DNA from: Amoebophrya sp. A120
Lineage: Eukaryota; Sar; Dinophyceae; Syndiniales; Amoebophryaceae
Direction: 5' to 3'
Length of the DNA stretch: 64,000 bases
Assembly (NCBI GenBank): GCA_905178155.1
Contig: CAJINV010000023.1
Coordinates: 212,722 to 276,721 of the forward strand
Part shown: piece after piece, positions 1 to 9,600 of the stretch
Numbering within the stretch: the first letter of the stretch is position 1
How the letters are laid out: each line of letters opens with the position of its first letter
The notes under the pieces: model-generated
Database searches by the model: none
What the model saw: the letters and a program-made list of their open reading frames with translations, nothing else
Told to the model about the DNA's origin: nothing
Position numbers and translations under genes: made by a program

Positions 1-33
1 CAAGAAGAAGAAGTGGGATTCTAATTAAAAAAA

Positions 34-1485
34 ATGGTGGTGGCAGCCGCGCGGCGAAAGCGCGGCCTGCAGGGCCGCGCTTTCGCCGCGCGGCTGGTTT
101 GGCTTTCGCGCTGGTTTGATTTTCGCGCACGCATTTGGTTACCAATATCGCCCTCCGGGCGCGATCTTCATACAAATCGCAATAGCAATACAAATTGGCT
201 CAGCATTACAAATTGAATCTGTAATGCGAATTTACCTAACCAGCTAGATTTGTAATGCATAGCTGCGATTACTACGAGTGCGATACTTTTGCACAGGATA
301 TTCAAAACGGCGTGACCACGTTTCTTGAGGGGGCCGAAGAGCTCATATCTGCGATCCACGAGTGTGACATTCAGAAGATTTTGGAGCGGACGCACTCGTA
401 TTTGCCGAAAAAACCGGAATTGCCGGACATGCGCGAAGACAGCGAAGAGACGAAGGCGGGCGTGCACAAATTTATGGCGCTCTCAAATGTTACATTCTCA
501 GCTGTTACATGATTTGTCATGCAAAATTCCAATCAGATTCAGAATCGACGCGACCAAGCTGCTGCGCATGACAAATTCCCGAAGGGACAAACAGGATGAG
601 AATCTGTGCCAAATCTGTCATGCAAAAGGCGCAATCCTCCCCCTTTCAGTTTTGCCATTCTTGCATCACAAATTCATGTAACAGTTGAGAGTGTAACAGT
701 TGAGAACGCCATAAAATTCAAGCCGAGCCTGTATCCTCAGCAACAATGTGGTTCCCACACCAGAGTTAGTGTTTATCATGCAGATTTGCAATGACAGGCT
801 CATTTGTTGTAGTGCGCATGATCTCCATGACAGACATTGCCATCCGTGTTTTGGCGTTTGTGGTGCTGTTGAAAAAAGGTTTATCTGTCCGGCGGCTCCT
901 CTTGCTGAATACCACAAACAGCACTACGTTGCAGAAAGATGAAACTTGTCATGCGAGACTCCCATAACTTCGAGAATTGTGTTGCAGACTTCCTATTTTG
1001 AGTCTGGGGTGGGGACGTTTTTCCACACAATAGCCAGCTCGGGGAGAGGGACTTAGGCCACTTTGACACGAAAAACTTCAAGAAGGCCGTCAGGGTGTTT
1101 CGAGACCGCAACGCAGCAGAGCAGGCGAGGTATATTGATGTGATATGCTTTTCATCATCGCAGGAGCATTATGTGCTGACTCTAGTAAGTTAGTCCACAG
1201 GACGAGCAATGTTACGCGTTCTGCCTATCTCCGGCCGGTAGGATAGAGAAGTAGCTTGCATTTTGCTTCTATACATTGGAATTGCGTGGCAGTGGCCACC
1301 ACCAAAATAAAGTTGTACTAGAACTCACTTGATGTTGATCCACCAACAGGCTCGCTCGCATCGCGGCCCGGCAAGCAGCCAAATCTGCACAACGGTCGGC
1401 GAGTCAAAAGTCCCACAGCGAAGAGGGCACCAAAAAGAAGCGCGCGAGACCGAAGCGCAAGGGGAAAGAAGAGATATCCACTTGA
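34..1485 (+). CDS. Unknown basic protein, 5 exons, mixed introner and GT-AG introns
   Basis: I read exons 34-170, 305-475, 713-731, 1038-1129 and 1350-1485, which join into one frame of 184 codons ending in TGA at 1483-1485. Three breaks are introner elements (171-300, 476-712, 732-1032). The fourth is an ordinary intron with a GTATAT donor at 1130 and an AACAG acceptor at 1349, and its phase (2) fits. The C-terminal third is rich in Ala, Arg and Lys and ends in a strongly basic run (KKKRARPKRKGKEE) that resembles a nuclear or nucleolar localisation signal. The middle is acidic and helical. I do not recognise the family. The start is uncertain: ATG 34 is the first in frame after a stop at 22-24, and the first exon contains a 23-bp palindrome, so the true N-terminus may lie elsewhere. 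Confidence 0.55.
44..96. repeat. Perfect 23-bp inverted repeat
   Basis: Arms 44-66 and 74-96 are exact reverse complements around a 7-base loop. The arms are very GC-rich. The repeat lies in the putative first exon of the 34-1485 gene, where it would encode an Arg/Ala-rich stretch, or it marks a 5' non-coding region. Confidence 0.85.
171..300 (-). mobile_element. Introner element, family 1, left end degraded
   Basis: The right end reads GATACTTTTGCACAGGATA, the hallmark end of family 1. The left TIR has lost most of its first 20 bases but keeps the CAATACAAATT-type interior. TTCA flanks both sides (167-170 and 301-304). Removal keeps the frame of the surrounding exons. Confidence 0.65.
476..712. 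mobile_element. Introner element, family 5
   Basis: TIRs of about 30 bp begin CTCAAATGTTACA on the left and end TGTAACAGTTGAG on the right. Each arm carries the unit twice. The interior holds TTTGTCATGC-type words. Removal from 476 to 712 joins the exons in frame. The TSD is short or unclear (AT), unlike families 1-4. Confidence 0.65.
732..1032. mobile_element. Introner element, family 4
   Basis: It starts TATCCTCAGC and ends GGGGACGTTTTTCCACACAATA. Flanks are GCCTG and GCCAG (4 of 5 match). Excision restores the reading frame of the 34-1485 gene. Confidence 0.75.
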
Positions 1486-1514
1486 CAGAGTGTGTCTGAG
1501 ACAGGTCTATATAG

Positions 1515-2069
1515 GAGCGGAGTAACAACTAGGGCAACTAACTCGGGATCTCAAGTGCGAAAGTTTTTCGGGCGGCCGAGACTGGTCGCCACGAGTTACC
1601 TAGCCACGTAACTCGTGGCGGCCAGTAGCGAGCAGGCAACTCGTGCTGGCAAGGGTCGGCGAGCGCAGCACAGCCGGTTGGTTACAGCAGAAAATCCTTA
1701 TGCAGATTTGTGCTTTTGTGCATACTATTTTTGCTTTTGGGCCCTTTTTTGAAAATCGGCGGGGCAACGTTTTCGCTTTCTTGGCAACGCACCCGGTGCC
1801 TGCTTTGTCATGGCGAAAATTCCTTGCCGTGAAGCTAACATTTTTTTATGAAGCCCAACAATTTTACACGCTTTCCTATGAAGCGAGTTTTTTACCGAAA
1901 GCACAAAAATTATGCACAAAACCGCGCGAATTGCATATGTTGTCAAGACGTTAACGTTTTCAAAGCACACCTCTGACCGGAGTCGTCGGCTCCGGTCACG
2001 GGTGTCGCTATATAGAAAAACTTTCGCACTTGAGATCCCGAGTTAGTTGGCCTAGTTGTTACTCCGCTC
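1515..2069. mobile_element. 555-bp non-autonomous TIR transposon
   Basis: The terminal arms 1515-1569 and 2015-2069 match as inverted repeats in 54 of 55 positions, starting GAGCGGAGTAACAAC. The 3-bp sequence TAG flanks both ends (1512-1514, 2070-2072). Two internal hairpins are visible: 1588-1599 with 1608-1619, and 1974-1982 with 1990-1998. No transposase-like frame is present, so it is a MITE-type passenger. Its ends differ from the introner families. Confidence 0.85.
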
Positions 2070-2102
2070 TAGTCAAAATCGCTCTTCTTAGTTCTTTTTT
2101 TG

Positions 2103-3113
2103 ATGCAGACATTGAAAATGTAAGTGTAAATCAGTGTGCCAATTTTGACTAAGTAAGACCTCTATCCTGTGCAAAAGTATCGTACTCGTAGTAATCGCTG
2201 TCATGCATTACAAATGTCCCTCTTAACCTATATCCGCATTACAAATTCCAATTTTCATGCTGAGGGATTTTGTCATGCGATTTCTACTAGTACGATGCTT
2301 TTGCATTTCATAACCTCTCCAGATTTGTTTGCTTGGATTGCGAGAAACCAAAGTCGACGTGAAGCCGTATTGAGAGGAAAAATCCCCCCTCCGCATATCG
2401 AAAAGGTATGTTTCCGAAAATTTGTCTTGCTGATTTGAGACCACAAATCGCGTCTGTCTTGCAAGAAGACAACTCCGCAGGCTCTGCCGCATTATGCAGT
2501 CGGTTTGTGATGCTGTTGCGCCTACAGCATAGACGTTTCGCATGCTAAGCGCCTACGCCAAAGCCTCTCTAGTATTCAGGCGCAGCAGGAGCGTGCTGTC
2601 CTCTACTGCAAGACAAACCTGATTCGTATACGCAAATCCAGCATCAGAAACTTGCTTTTGATATGGGGAGGGGGGATCTTTCCTTGTGATAAGCCGGAAG
2701 ACGAGACAAAGGACCCCGAGGTATCCCAAGTTAGTAAAAACGTCCCCATTCCGTGGTTGTCATGCAATTCAGGAAACCTAAGCCTAACCCTAACACGTTT
2801 CTCATGCGCAGCCCCATGTTGTGGAGCATTTTTCAATGCTACCCGGGGGTTTGTCATGCTGGATTCGGGATAATGGTGCTCGATTTGTGATGCGACTGCG
2901 CAGTCTAAAGAACATGACTATGCTGCGAGCAGAAAAAATTTGTCATGCGCAACGCCCACACCCTGCGGACTTGTGTAGCTGCGAAGTTCCATCTTGACTA
3001 TGGGGACGTCCTCGTGGGGACGTTTTTCCTCAGGATACGACGAGATCATCACGAAGCCACTGATCCCCGCACAGAATGAATTTCAGAAGCTGCTGGGGTT
3101 TCCGGGGAAGTGA
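2103..3113 (+). CDS. Small unknown protein or 3' exons of a larger gene
   Basis: Exons 2103-2119, 2158-2162, 2318-2367, 2697-2721 and 3043-3113 join into 55 codons ending in TGA at 3111. The last 35 residues are acidic and polar (VDVKPEDETKDPEE), then PLIPAQNEFQKLLGF. Three introner elements split it, and all three removals keep this frame, which is the main support. The first break would be a 38-bp intron with a GTAAGT donor at 2120. That is very short, so the start is doubtful and these may be the last exons of a longer gene whose 5' part I cannot place. Family unknown. Confidence 0.4.
2163..2312 (+). mobile_element. Introner element, family 1
   Basis: It starts TATCCTGTGCAAAAGTATCG and ends with the imperfect inverse TTTTGCATTTCATA. 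A perfect TSD, ACCTC, lies at 2158-2162 and 2313-2317. Confidence 0.9.
2368..2691. mobile_element. Introner element, family 3
   Basis: It starts TATTGAGAGGAAAAATCCCC and ends in the inverse with a G-rich run and GTGATA. A perfect TSD, AGCCG, lies at 2363-2367 and 2692-2696. Confidence 0.9.
2722..3037. mobile_element. Introner element, family 4
   Basis: It starts TATCCCAAG followed by AAAAACGTCCCCA and ends GGGGACGTTTTTCCTCAGGATA. Flanks are CGAGG and CGACG (4 of 5). The right TIR carries a second GGGGACGT unit. Confidence 0.85.
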
Positions 3114-4528
3114 TGCGGGGTAAGTGCAACTCGTGGTGCTTGCTCCTTGTTGTAGCCCGGGTTGTAGTTCCCGTGCCGGGTGTAGTATCTCGTCATCTGT
3201 GTCTATCTTTCTAAGCACTACTTGTCATTTTGTGCTGCAGCATCACCTTGTACATAAATAAATCCGAAGAGCAAATGGATGTTTAACACAAACATCTTGA
3301 CATGCTGAGTTTCCTCTCGATCTCGCCTTCGTATGAGATGGCATGAGGGAACTCTTTCGAATTTGTTTTGCTTTTCGATTTTGTTTTGCTTTTTGTTTTA
3401 GTTGGATTGTGTGTCCATACCAGGCACCTATCCTGCCTTGCTCGTGCGCATACGTACGTAGATCTCTGGCACTTGTGCCTCGAGGTTTAGGGTCGGAACG
3501 TTCTCAGCACTGCTGAAGCTTTAGAACCAGAAGGGCGGGCCCGCCTAGACGGATCAGAGCAATAGGCTTTACTAGCGCTTTTTATGTAGTAGTCTTACTT
3601 TGCCTTCCTTTTGCTTGCTTTTCTCCTCCTGGGCCCTACTGGCACCAAGCAGTGTTTTTTTGGGTGGGTTGTATTATGGGATTTATTATATATTATTTTC
3701 AAAAAATGCTTATACTTTTTTTTTCAAAAATGTTGCTTCTACGCCTTTCTCCGCATTCCGCCATGTGCGCCTTCTTCTTCCCTTCCTCCGCGACCTCCGC
3801 TACACGTCCCGGTTCCGCAGCCTACGCAGCTCGTCCCTGTGCCGAGGCCTACGCGGCAAGGGTTTCAGGGTTAAGGGTTTGTTTAGGGTTCTTAACATGA
3901 TTTTATTCTAGAGGTCTCCTCCCCTGTCGCGCGAGCTATGGGTAGTAGTTAGAGCCTCTAATCTCCCTTGGGAAAGGGTACCATAAACGAGAAGCACGAG
4001 AAGCCTTACATGATCCAAGCCATTCGATTCTACTGCCGATTTAGCGGCCCAGCCACCATGTCGACACTCCACTTCGATGCTTGTTTCGGTTTGATTTAAC
4101 GATGGCACGGATTGGAATTTAATTTCGAAACATTAAACGGGATATAATTCGGATCAGGGGTAAAAGGTACACGTAATTGTAATTATTGCATATCATATGC
4201 CTATCGCTTCGGTCACATGACTCATGTCTAATGCCTACCATGCCATGCAAATCAAAAAACAAATGAAGACTTTGATCAGGAACTGAATCACAAGGGACTA
4301 AAACACAAGGGGCATCGTACTTCACGCATTTGTTTACCACATCAAAGTCGAGGATTGTTAACCACGGAGAGGACACCACATGGAGGGGATTTAAACCGAA
4401 TTTGTTACACAATCGGGATTCATTATTTTGAACCGGGGATGAGTGTAAGGCGAGATTTTACAAACGGGGGTGCACTTTCTGCAGATGCAGCTGGGGGTAT
4501 GCGGTACTTTCTTAGCATGTCATTATAT
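3114..4528. other. Intergenic stretch with no supported gene
   Basis: Short open frames on both strands show no coherent protein features. At 3200-3240 lies the first copy of a dispersed 40-bp repeat (CTACTTGTCATTTTGTGCTG core) found again at 4529, 4990 and 5589. Around 3650-3760 the sequence is T-rich, and 3855-3895 holds a few GGGTTT-like words. Confidence 0.5.
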
Positions 4529-4829
4529 GTGTCTATCTTTCTAAGCACTACTTGTCATTTTGTGCTGCAAGACGAAGCGCTCTTCCGCCTACAAGACGAA
4601 GCGCTGCCGCTGATGCGCGGCCTACCAGGGGATCATCGCGGTACAAACCTACAAAAAAGTGGCAGGCACTCCTCGGTCTTCTTGGAGGGCGCGATACACG
4701 CGCACGCCTAGACTCGGCACCAGAAAGATTCATACTCCTTTCATGCATGACAAAAAGTTTTCATTTGGAAACTTCGCAGCACAAATTTTTGCAATTTTAG
4801 GGGTTGGGGGCATTTTTCACTGTAATAAC

Positions 4830-4910
4830 TTGGCGCAGAAAACGCTACTGCTTCTGCTTCTTCGTCTGACGCAATTAACTCCCAGAAACAAGTTGAGACC
4901 CGGAGCAAGT
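4830..4910 (+). pseudogene. Fragment copied from exon 1 of the 6630-10468 gene
   Basis: About 80 bp match 7315-7392 with few changes, through the GGCGCAGAAAACGC and CCCAGAAACAAGTTGAGA words. To its left lies a degraded family-4 introner end (GGGGGCATTTTTCACTGTAATA). To its right an introner element starts at 4911. The intact gene has neither at these positions. It is a broken paralogous piece, not an expressed gene. Confidence 0.75.
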
Positions 4911-4989
4911 TATGCATTGCAAATATGTCTGCGTCTGGCTCTGGAAGAGTGCGCGATTTGTCATGCTCGGCTAGCATAACTCTCGAGCG
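4911..4989. mobile_element. Truncated introner element, family 2
   Basis: The left TIR (TATGCATTGCAAATATGTCT) and a TTTGTCATGC word are present. The right half is replaced by the dispersed repeat at about 4990. Confidence 0.65.
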
Positions 4990-5104
4990 GCCTGTCACTT
5001 TGTGCTGCAGCACTACTTGTCATTTTGTGCTGCAGCGTGAAGTTCGCGACAAGGAAATAAACGCTGATCAATAAAGTAATTCCTCCACACCTGAGCGGGT
5101 TATA

Positions 5105-5365
5105 CCTCAAGCACCCAAATTCCCCCTACCGAGATCAGCCCCTATCCTGTGCAGAAGTAATATCGTACCAGTAGTCGTAATTGCATTACAAATTTGATGC
5201 TTGGCGTGGCAAATTGGATTTGTAATGCTGTTTTACCTTCAGGAAATGATTTGTAATGCATAGCTGCAATTAGGAGTACGAGTGCGATATTTTTTTGCAA
5301 TCCATAGCCCCCACTACCCGACCATTTCCTCAAGCCCTGCTCCAACACCTCCCCGATTCTCTACA
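5105..5365 (+). pseudogene. Fragment copied from the gene at 27.1 kb, with an introner inside
   Basis: The two halves, 5105-5142 and 5307-5365, match 27158-27252 almost base for base (shared CCCCCTACCGAGATCAG and CCATTTCCTCAAGCCC). An introner element (5143-5306) interrupts this copy, and a second, truncated one begins at 5366. The intact copy has neither. The flanking exons are missing, so this is a gene fragment. Confidence 0.85.
5143..5306 (+). mobile_element. Introner element, family 1, with empty-site partner
   Basis: It starts TATCCTGTGCAG and ends TTTTTTTGCAATCCATA. A perfect TSD, GCCCC, lies at 5138-5142 and 5307-5311. The homologous site at 27191-27195 has a single GCCCC and no element, which fits a simple insertion that duplicated 5 bp. 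Confidence 0.95.
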
Positions 5366-5588
5366 TATCAAATGCAAAAATGTCTGGGTCTGGAAGATTC
5401 CGAGATTTGTCATGCTGATCTGGCATGGCCCTCAAATCTGTGCTGCGTGACCACAAACAGCCTCTCTCGCCTGTCATGCAATAACGCAGTTCCTCATGCG
5501 GAATACGCAGCACAGAAGCACGAAGCAACTTGTCATGCTTGGCGGCGCAAATACAGTGCATTTGTTATTGACTGACTTGCATCACATG
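5366..5588. mobile_element. Truncated introner element, family 2
   Basis: The left TIR is TATCAAATGCAAAAATGTCT. The interior follows the usual family-2 pattern up to a TTGCATCACA word, then stops at the dispersed repeat near 5589. The left flank CTACA occurs once at the homologous uninterrupted site near 27248. Confidence 0.8.
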
Positions 5589-5670
5589 TTTCTAAGCACT
5601 ACTTGTCATTTTGTGCTGCAGCATCACCTTGTTCGCGACAAGGAAATAAACACTGATCAATAAAGTAAGT

Positions 5671-6629
5671 AATTGAATTCCGCCACTTGCCTATGCCTTG
5701 TGGGCGAGTGCAACAACATCTAGTGATCTGGCACTACCGTGACCCGGCTCTTGAAAAAGAGCGCGGCACAGCTGTGTTACTGAATGAATGAAGAGGAAAA
5801 AGTGCACAGGAACAAGTTGTCAATGCATTTGCAACGAGAACAAGAACATCAGGCAGTTTCGTCCGCTACTAAAACGTCGAAAATTATCTACTCTAAAAAA
5901 ACAGCTGTGCTGTTCTCTTTCAACATCGAAACTGCTGCAAAAGTTAAAAAAAAAACAAAAAATGACCATCAAGATCCAGCATTTCGAAACGTGATTCGGT
6001 TTGTAGTACTACAGATCCTCCAACCGTTCTTTCTACTGACGACACGCTACGAGGATGAAAAATGACAAAGATCACAAGAACTTCGGCTGGAGAAATGATC
6101 AATAAGAGCACCACAGATGATATATGAAGCTCCTGCAACCTTGAATATTCTGTCGGGCGTATAACTAAGAAAATGATGTAGCTGTGCATTGATGAATGTT
6201 CCATTTTGGTGCCTTGGTTCTTGGTGATACAAGGTTCCAACGCAGGAGAATGTTCTGATGCGAATAGCAGTACAAACGCTATTAAGCTGATGAAAAAAGA
6301 ACATCCTGCAGGTTGCTTCTTACTCAGTTTTCTTCGCACCTCGCATCTAGCTGAGTGTTGTAAAATAACTGGCAAACATCAACTATAACATCTAACTACC
6401 TCTACGACTGTCACTCAACAAATATTTCGAACACCATAACTCTGCTTCTTTTCAAGCTCGACTAGCACACAGCATCTCCCTACAAGAGCGTCGAGTTCCG
6501 AAGCTTCTTGTTTAATGCAAAAAAAGTCAACAGTTTTTACATCTTCACGACATAAAAAATAAGGAGGCGAATAGTATCCTCTTCGTGGACAAGAACATTC
6601 AAATCTTTGAACCAATTGAAACCAAACCA
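5671..6629. other. Upstream region of the 6630 gene
   Basis: AT-richer, low-complexity sequence with no convincing gene. Open frames on both strands lack coherent composition. It probably holds the promoter and 5' UTR of the following gene. I see no TATA box or other motif I would defend. Confidence 0.4.
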
Positions 6630-9600
6630 ATGCTTCGCTCCACGGTTTTGTTGCTTGCTGCGGCAGATCATGTTGCGGCTGCGTCCTCTCATTTTGGTGC
6701 GGCTCCTGCTCCGTACGTGCATCTTCGAGGGGCCGGGGGTTCGCCCTGGTTGACGGACAGTTCCGGTCGTCGCGGCGGAGCCGACACCAGTGGTCCTGCT
6801 TTATCTTCCTACGGTAAAGAGATGGAGATGTTACAACGCCCCTCCGCGGTCACCAGCGTCGGAAAGCAGGCGCTCCGTGGTAGTCGTGGCCGCCCCAGTG
6901 CAACTCGTGGCGGCAGAAGTAAGCAACAGCGAGCCTCATCCTCACGTGGTCAACAAGGAGCCGGCGCATCGAGCCGCACTGGTTCCGCCCCGTCGGTCAC
7001 CGAGATTGCTGCTGCCAGTGCGGGGACTACTAGTACTCCTAACGAGCACGCTGTCTGGAGCAGCCTCGACAAAATTTTCAGTGGCATGCAGATGACGGAC
7101 GCGCAGGCAGCCGCGATGGAGAGCAGCTACGAAAAATGGGCGAAGTTCGAAGCCAAAGCTGATTTGGCCGCGATGGCGAAAGACGAACAGATCCTCAAGG
7201 TTCAGACCGACATTGAGAAGCAGCTCCTGGACCTCCAGGGGCAACAACAGCATGGATCTGTCACGCCCGACCTCGACCAGGTTTTCGTGGACGCGATCAA
7301 TAAACAGATTCAACTTGGCGCAGAAAACGCCACTGCCTCGTCGTCGGACGCAATTTTTAACTCCCAGAAACAAGTTGAGACGCGGATCAAGTACTGCAAG
7401 GCCTACTGGAATATCCTCTGCAAAAGTATCGTACTCGTACTCGTAGTAATCGCAGTCATGCATTACAAATCTCCATCCCAAGGTAAAAGAGCATGACAAA
7501 TTCCATTTGTCGCGCTGAGCTAACTTGTATTGCGATTACTACTAGCTACGATACATTTGCAGTTCATATGGAACTCTGTTTCCCCGACGGTGCGCTACGT
7601 GTGGTTGTCAACGAACAATGTAAACGAGGTGTGCACCAACTTCGGCGACCTGTCGGGGCTGCAGCACGGTGACACCCCGATGAAATGCACGCCCACGGGC
7701 AAAAAATTCGGGATTCCGAAGGAGCAGACGTGGGACACACAAGGCATATCAATTGCAAATGTGTGTGGATCTGGAAGAGTCATGCTGCTTTTGCATGACA
7801 CAGGAGGCCTGCCATGGAAGCTCTAGCATCACAGGTTTCGAGAAGCTTCCGCAATGCCGAGTCCGCATTACAAATGCCCCATTCTGGTGACAGAAAGTGG
7901 GCACCTTTTGCTGCCTGTGCATGAGAGATTTTTATGGGTTGCAAAATGCGCATCACAAGTTTGCATTCTTCCACCAGACCCAGACGTATTTGCAATGTAT
8001 AAGGCAATACCCTCCGCAACGTCTTGGGGTGGTTGCCGAGCCAGTGGCTGTGGGTTTCGGTTGGGTTCAATGTGCTGGTGAATATCAACGTGGTCAAAGG
8101 CCGTAGCCCGGAGGACCACGGCGTGGCTTTCCGGAATCTGATGCTGGTCCTCCCGTTGGCGGTCAGTGAGAAACTTATCAAGCCGGCGCTGGTAAAGACC
8201 CGTCTTTATCATGAGCAAAAATCCCCCCTCCCCATATCGAAAACGAAATTTGTGATGCTGATTTGTGACCACAAATCAGCTTTGTCTTGCAGTAGAGGAC
8301 TGCAGGCCCATATCGTGCCGGAGTCGAGAGGTTTTGGCCTAGGCATTTAGCATGGGAAACGTTTACGCCGTAGGCCCAATAGCATTACAAACCGCCTGCA
8401 TAATAGGGCGGAGCCTGTGGCGTTGCTTTCTTGCGTCACAGATGCGATTTGTGGTCACAAATCAGCATGACAAATAATTTTCTGAGTCAATATATGGGGA
8501 AGGGGGATTTTTCCTCGCAATAGTCTTGGACCCGCCACCATCCGACCGCCCGGAACCGCGATGTGCACGGAGACGGGACACCGGAAGCCCGGCCTGGTGT
8601 CTATGCTGTGTAAAATTGTCCCCACCCCGTAGTCAAGTTGGTAAATCTGCAACACAAATCTCTAAGTCTTTGGAGTTGGGCATGACAAGTTTCCATCTGC
8701 AGTGTAGTTCTGGTTAGCAAAGGCAGCCGCATGAGAAACCCGCTTTCTCATCCTGTTTACAGCATTACAAAGTCCATAAACACATTTATTGGAAATTGTA
8801 ATGCTAAGTAATGGCTCTCATGGCGATGCGCATTACAAATGTTCCTGTCGTTGCGCATTTGCATGACAACTCAGGGGTGGGGACGTTTTTCCTCAGGATA
8901 CTGTCGGGCCACTCCTTCGCCGCGGTCGCGGTCCTTATGCAAACGTTTTGGTTCAACTGGTTGCCCGCGTTCCGGGCTTTGAAGTCCTCGCCTTCGCGCG
9001 CCAAGAAGCACTTACGGAAAACGCTCGACTATTGAGAGGAAAGATCCCCCCTCCCTATATCGAAAAGGCGGTATGTTTCCGAAAATTTGTCTTGCTGATT
9101 TGAGACCACAAATCGCGTTCGTCTTGCAAGAAGACAAGTGTAGAGGCGGTCCGCGCCATTATGGAAACGATTTGGCATGCTGTTGGGCCTAGGGGGCAGC
9201 CGTTTCTAATGCTAAACAACTAGACCCTGACCCAAGCGCCCCTGCTCCCTAGGCTGAGGATCTGGCTGCGATGCCGTATTGCAAGACAGCGCGCATTTGT
9301 GTACGGAATTCCAGCATCAGAAACTTCGTCTCGATATGGGGAGGGGTGATTTTTCCTTCTGGTATCGACGTCATGGTGGCCATCAAGGTCGGGCTCAAGC
9401 TCGGGTGGTTTATCAAATGCAAAAATGTCTGGGTCGGGGAGAATCCGAGATTTGTCATGCTAATCTGGCATGATAATGATTCTGAGCTCTGTATTGCGCG
9501 GCCGCGAACAGCTGCTACTCCCTGTCATGCAAAAACGCAGTTTCTCATGCAGAATACGCAACTCAGAAGCATGCAAAAAACTTGTCATGCTTGGAAGCGC

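Larger units (their letters stand above)
4529..5670. repeat. Mosaic of gene fragments bounded by a 40-bp dispersed repeat
   Basis: Copies of the CTACTTGTCATTTTGTGCTG repeat at 4529-4569, 4990-5035 and 5589-5632 bound two segments. The last two copies are followed by a shared tail (GCGACAAGGAAATAAAC, then CTGATCAATAAAGTAA). Segment one carries a fragment of the 6630-10468 gene. Segment two carries a fragment of the gene at 27.1 kb. In both, a truncated introner element abuts the repeat. This may be a gene-capturing element or a rearrangement product; I cannot tell which. Confidence 0.65.

Noticed and set aside
3855-3897. GGGTTT / GGGTTA words resembling telomeric repeats
   Set aside because: Only a few irregular words, no regular array, and the locus is internal.
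5944-6375. A 143-codon reverse-strand frame upstream of the 6630 gene
   Set aside because: Low-complexity, hydrophobic composition and no start context or family; likely chance.
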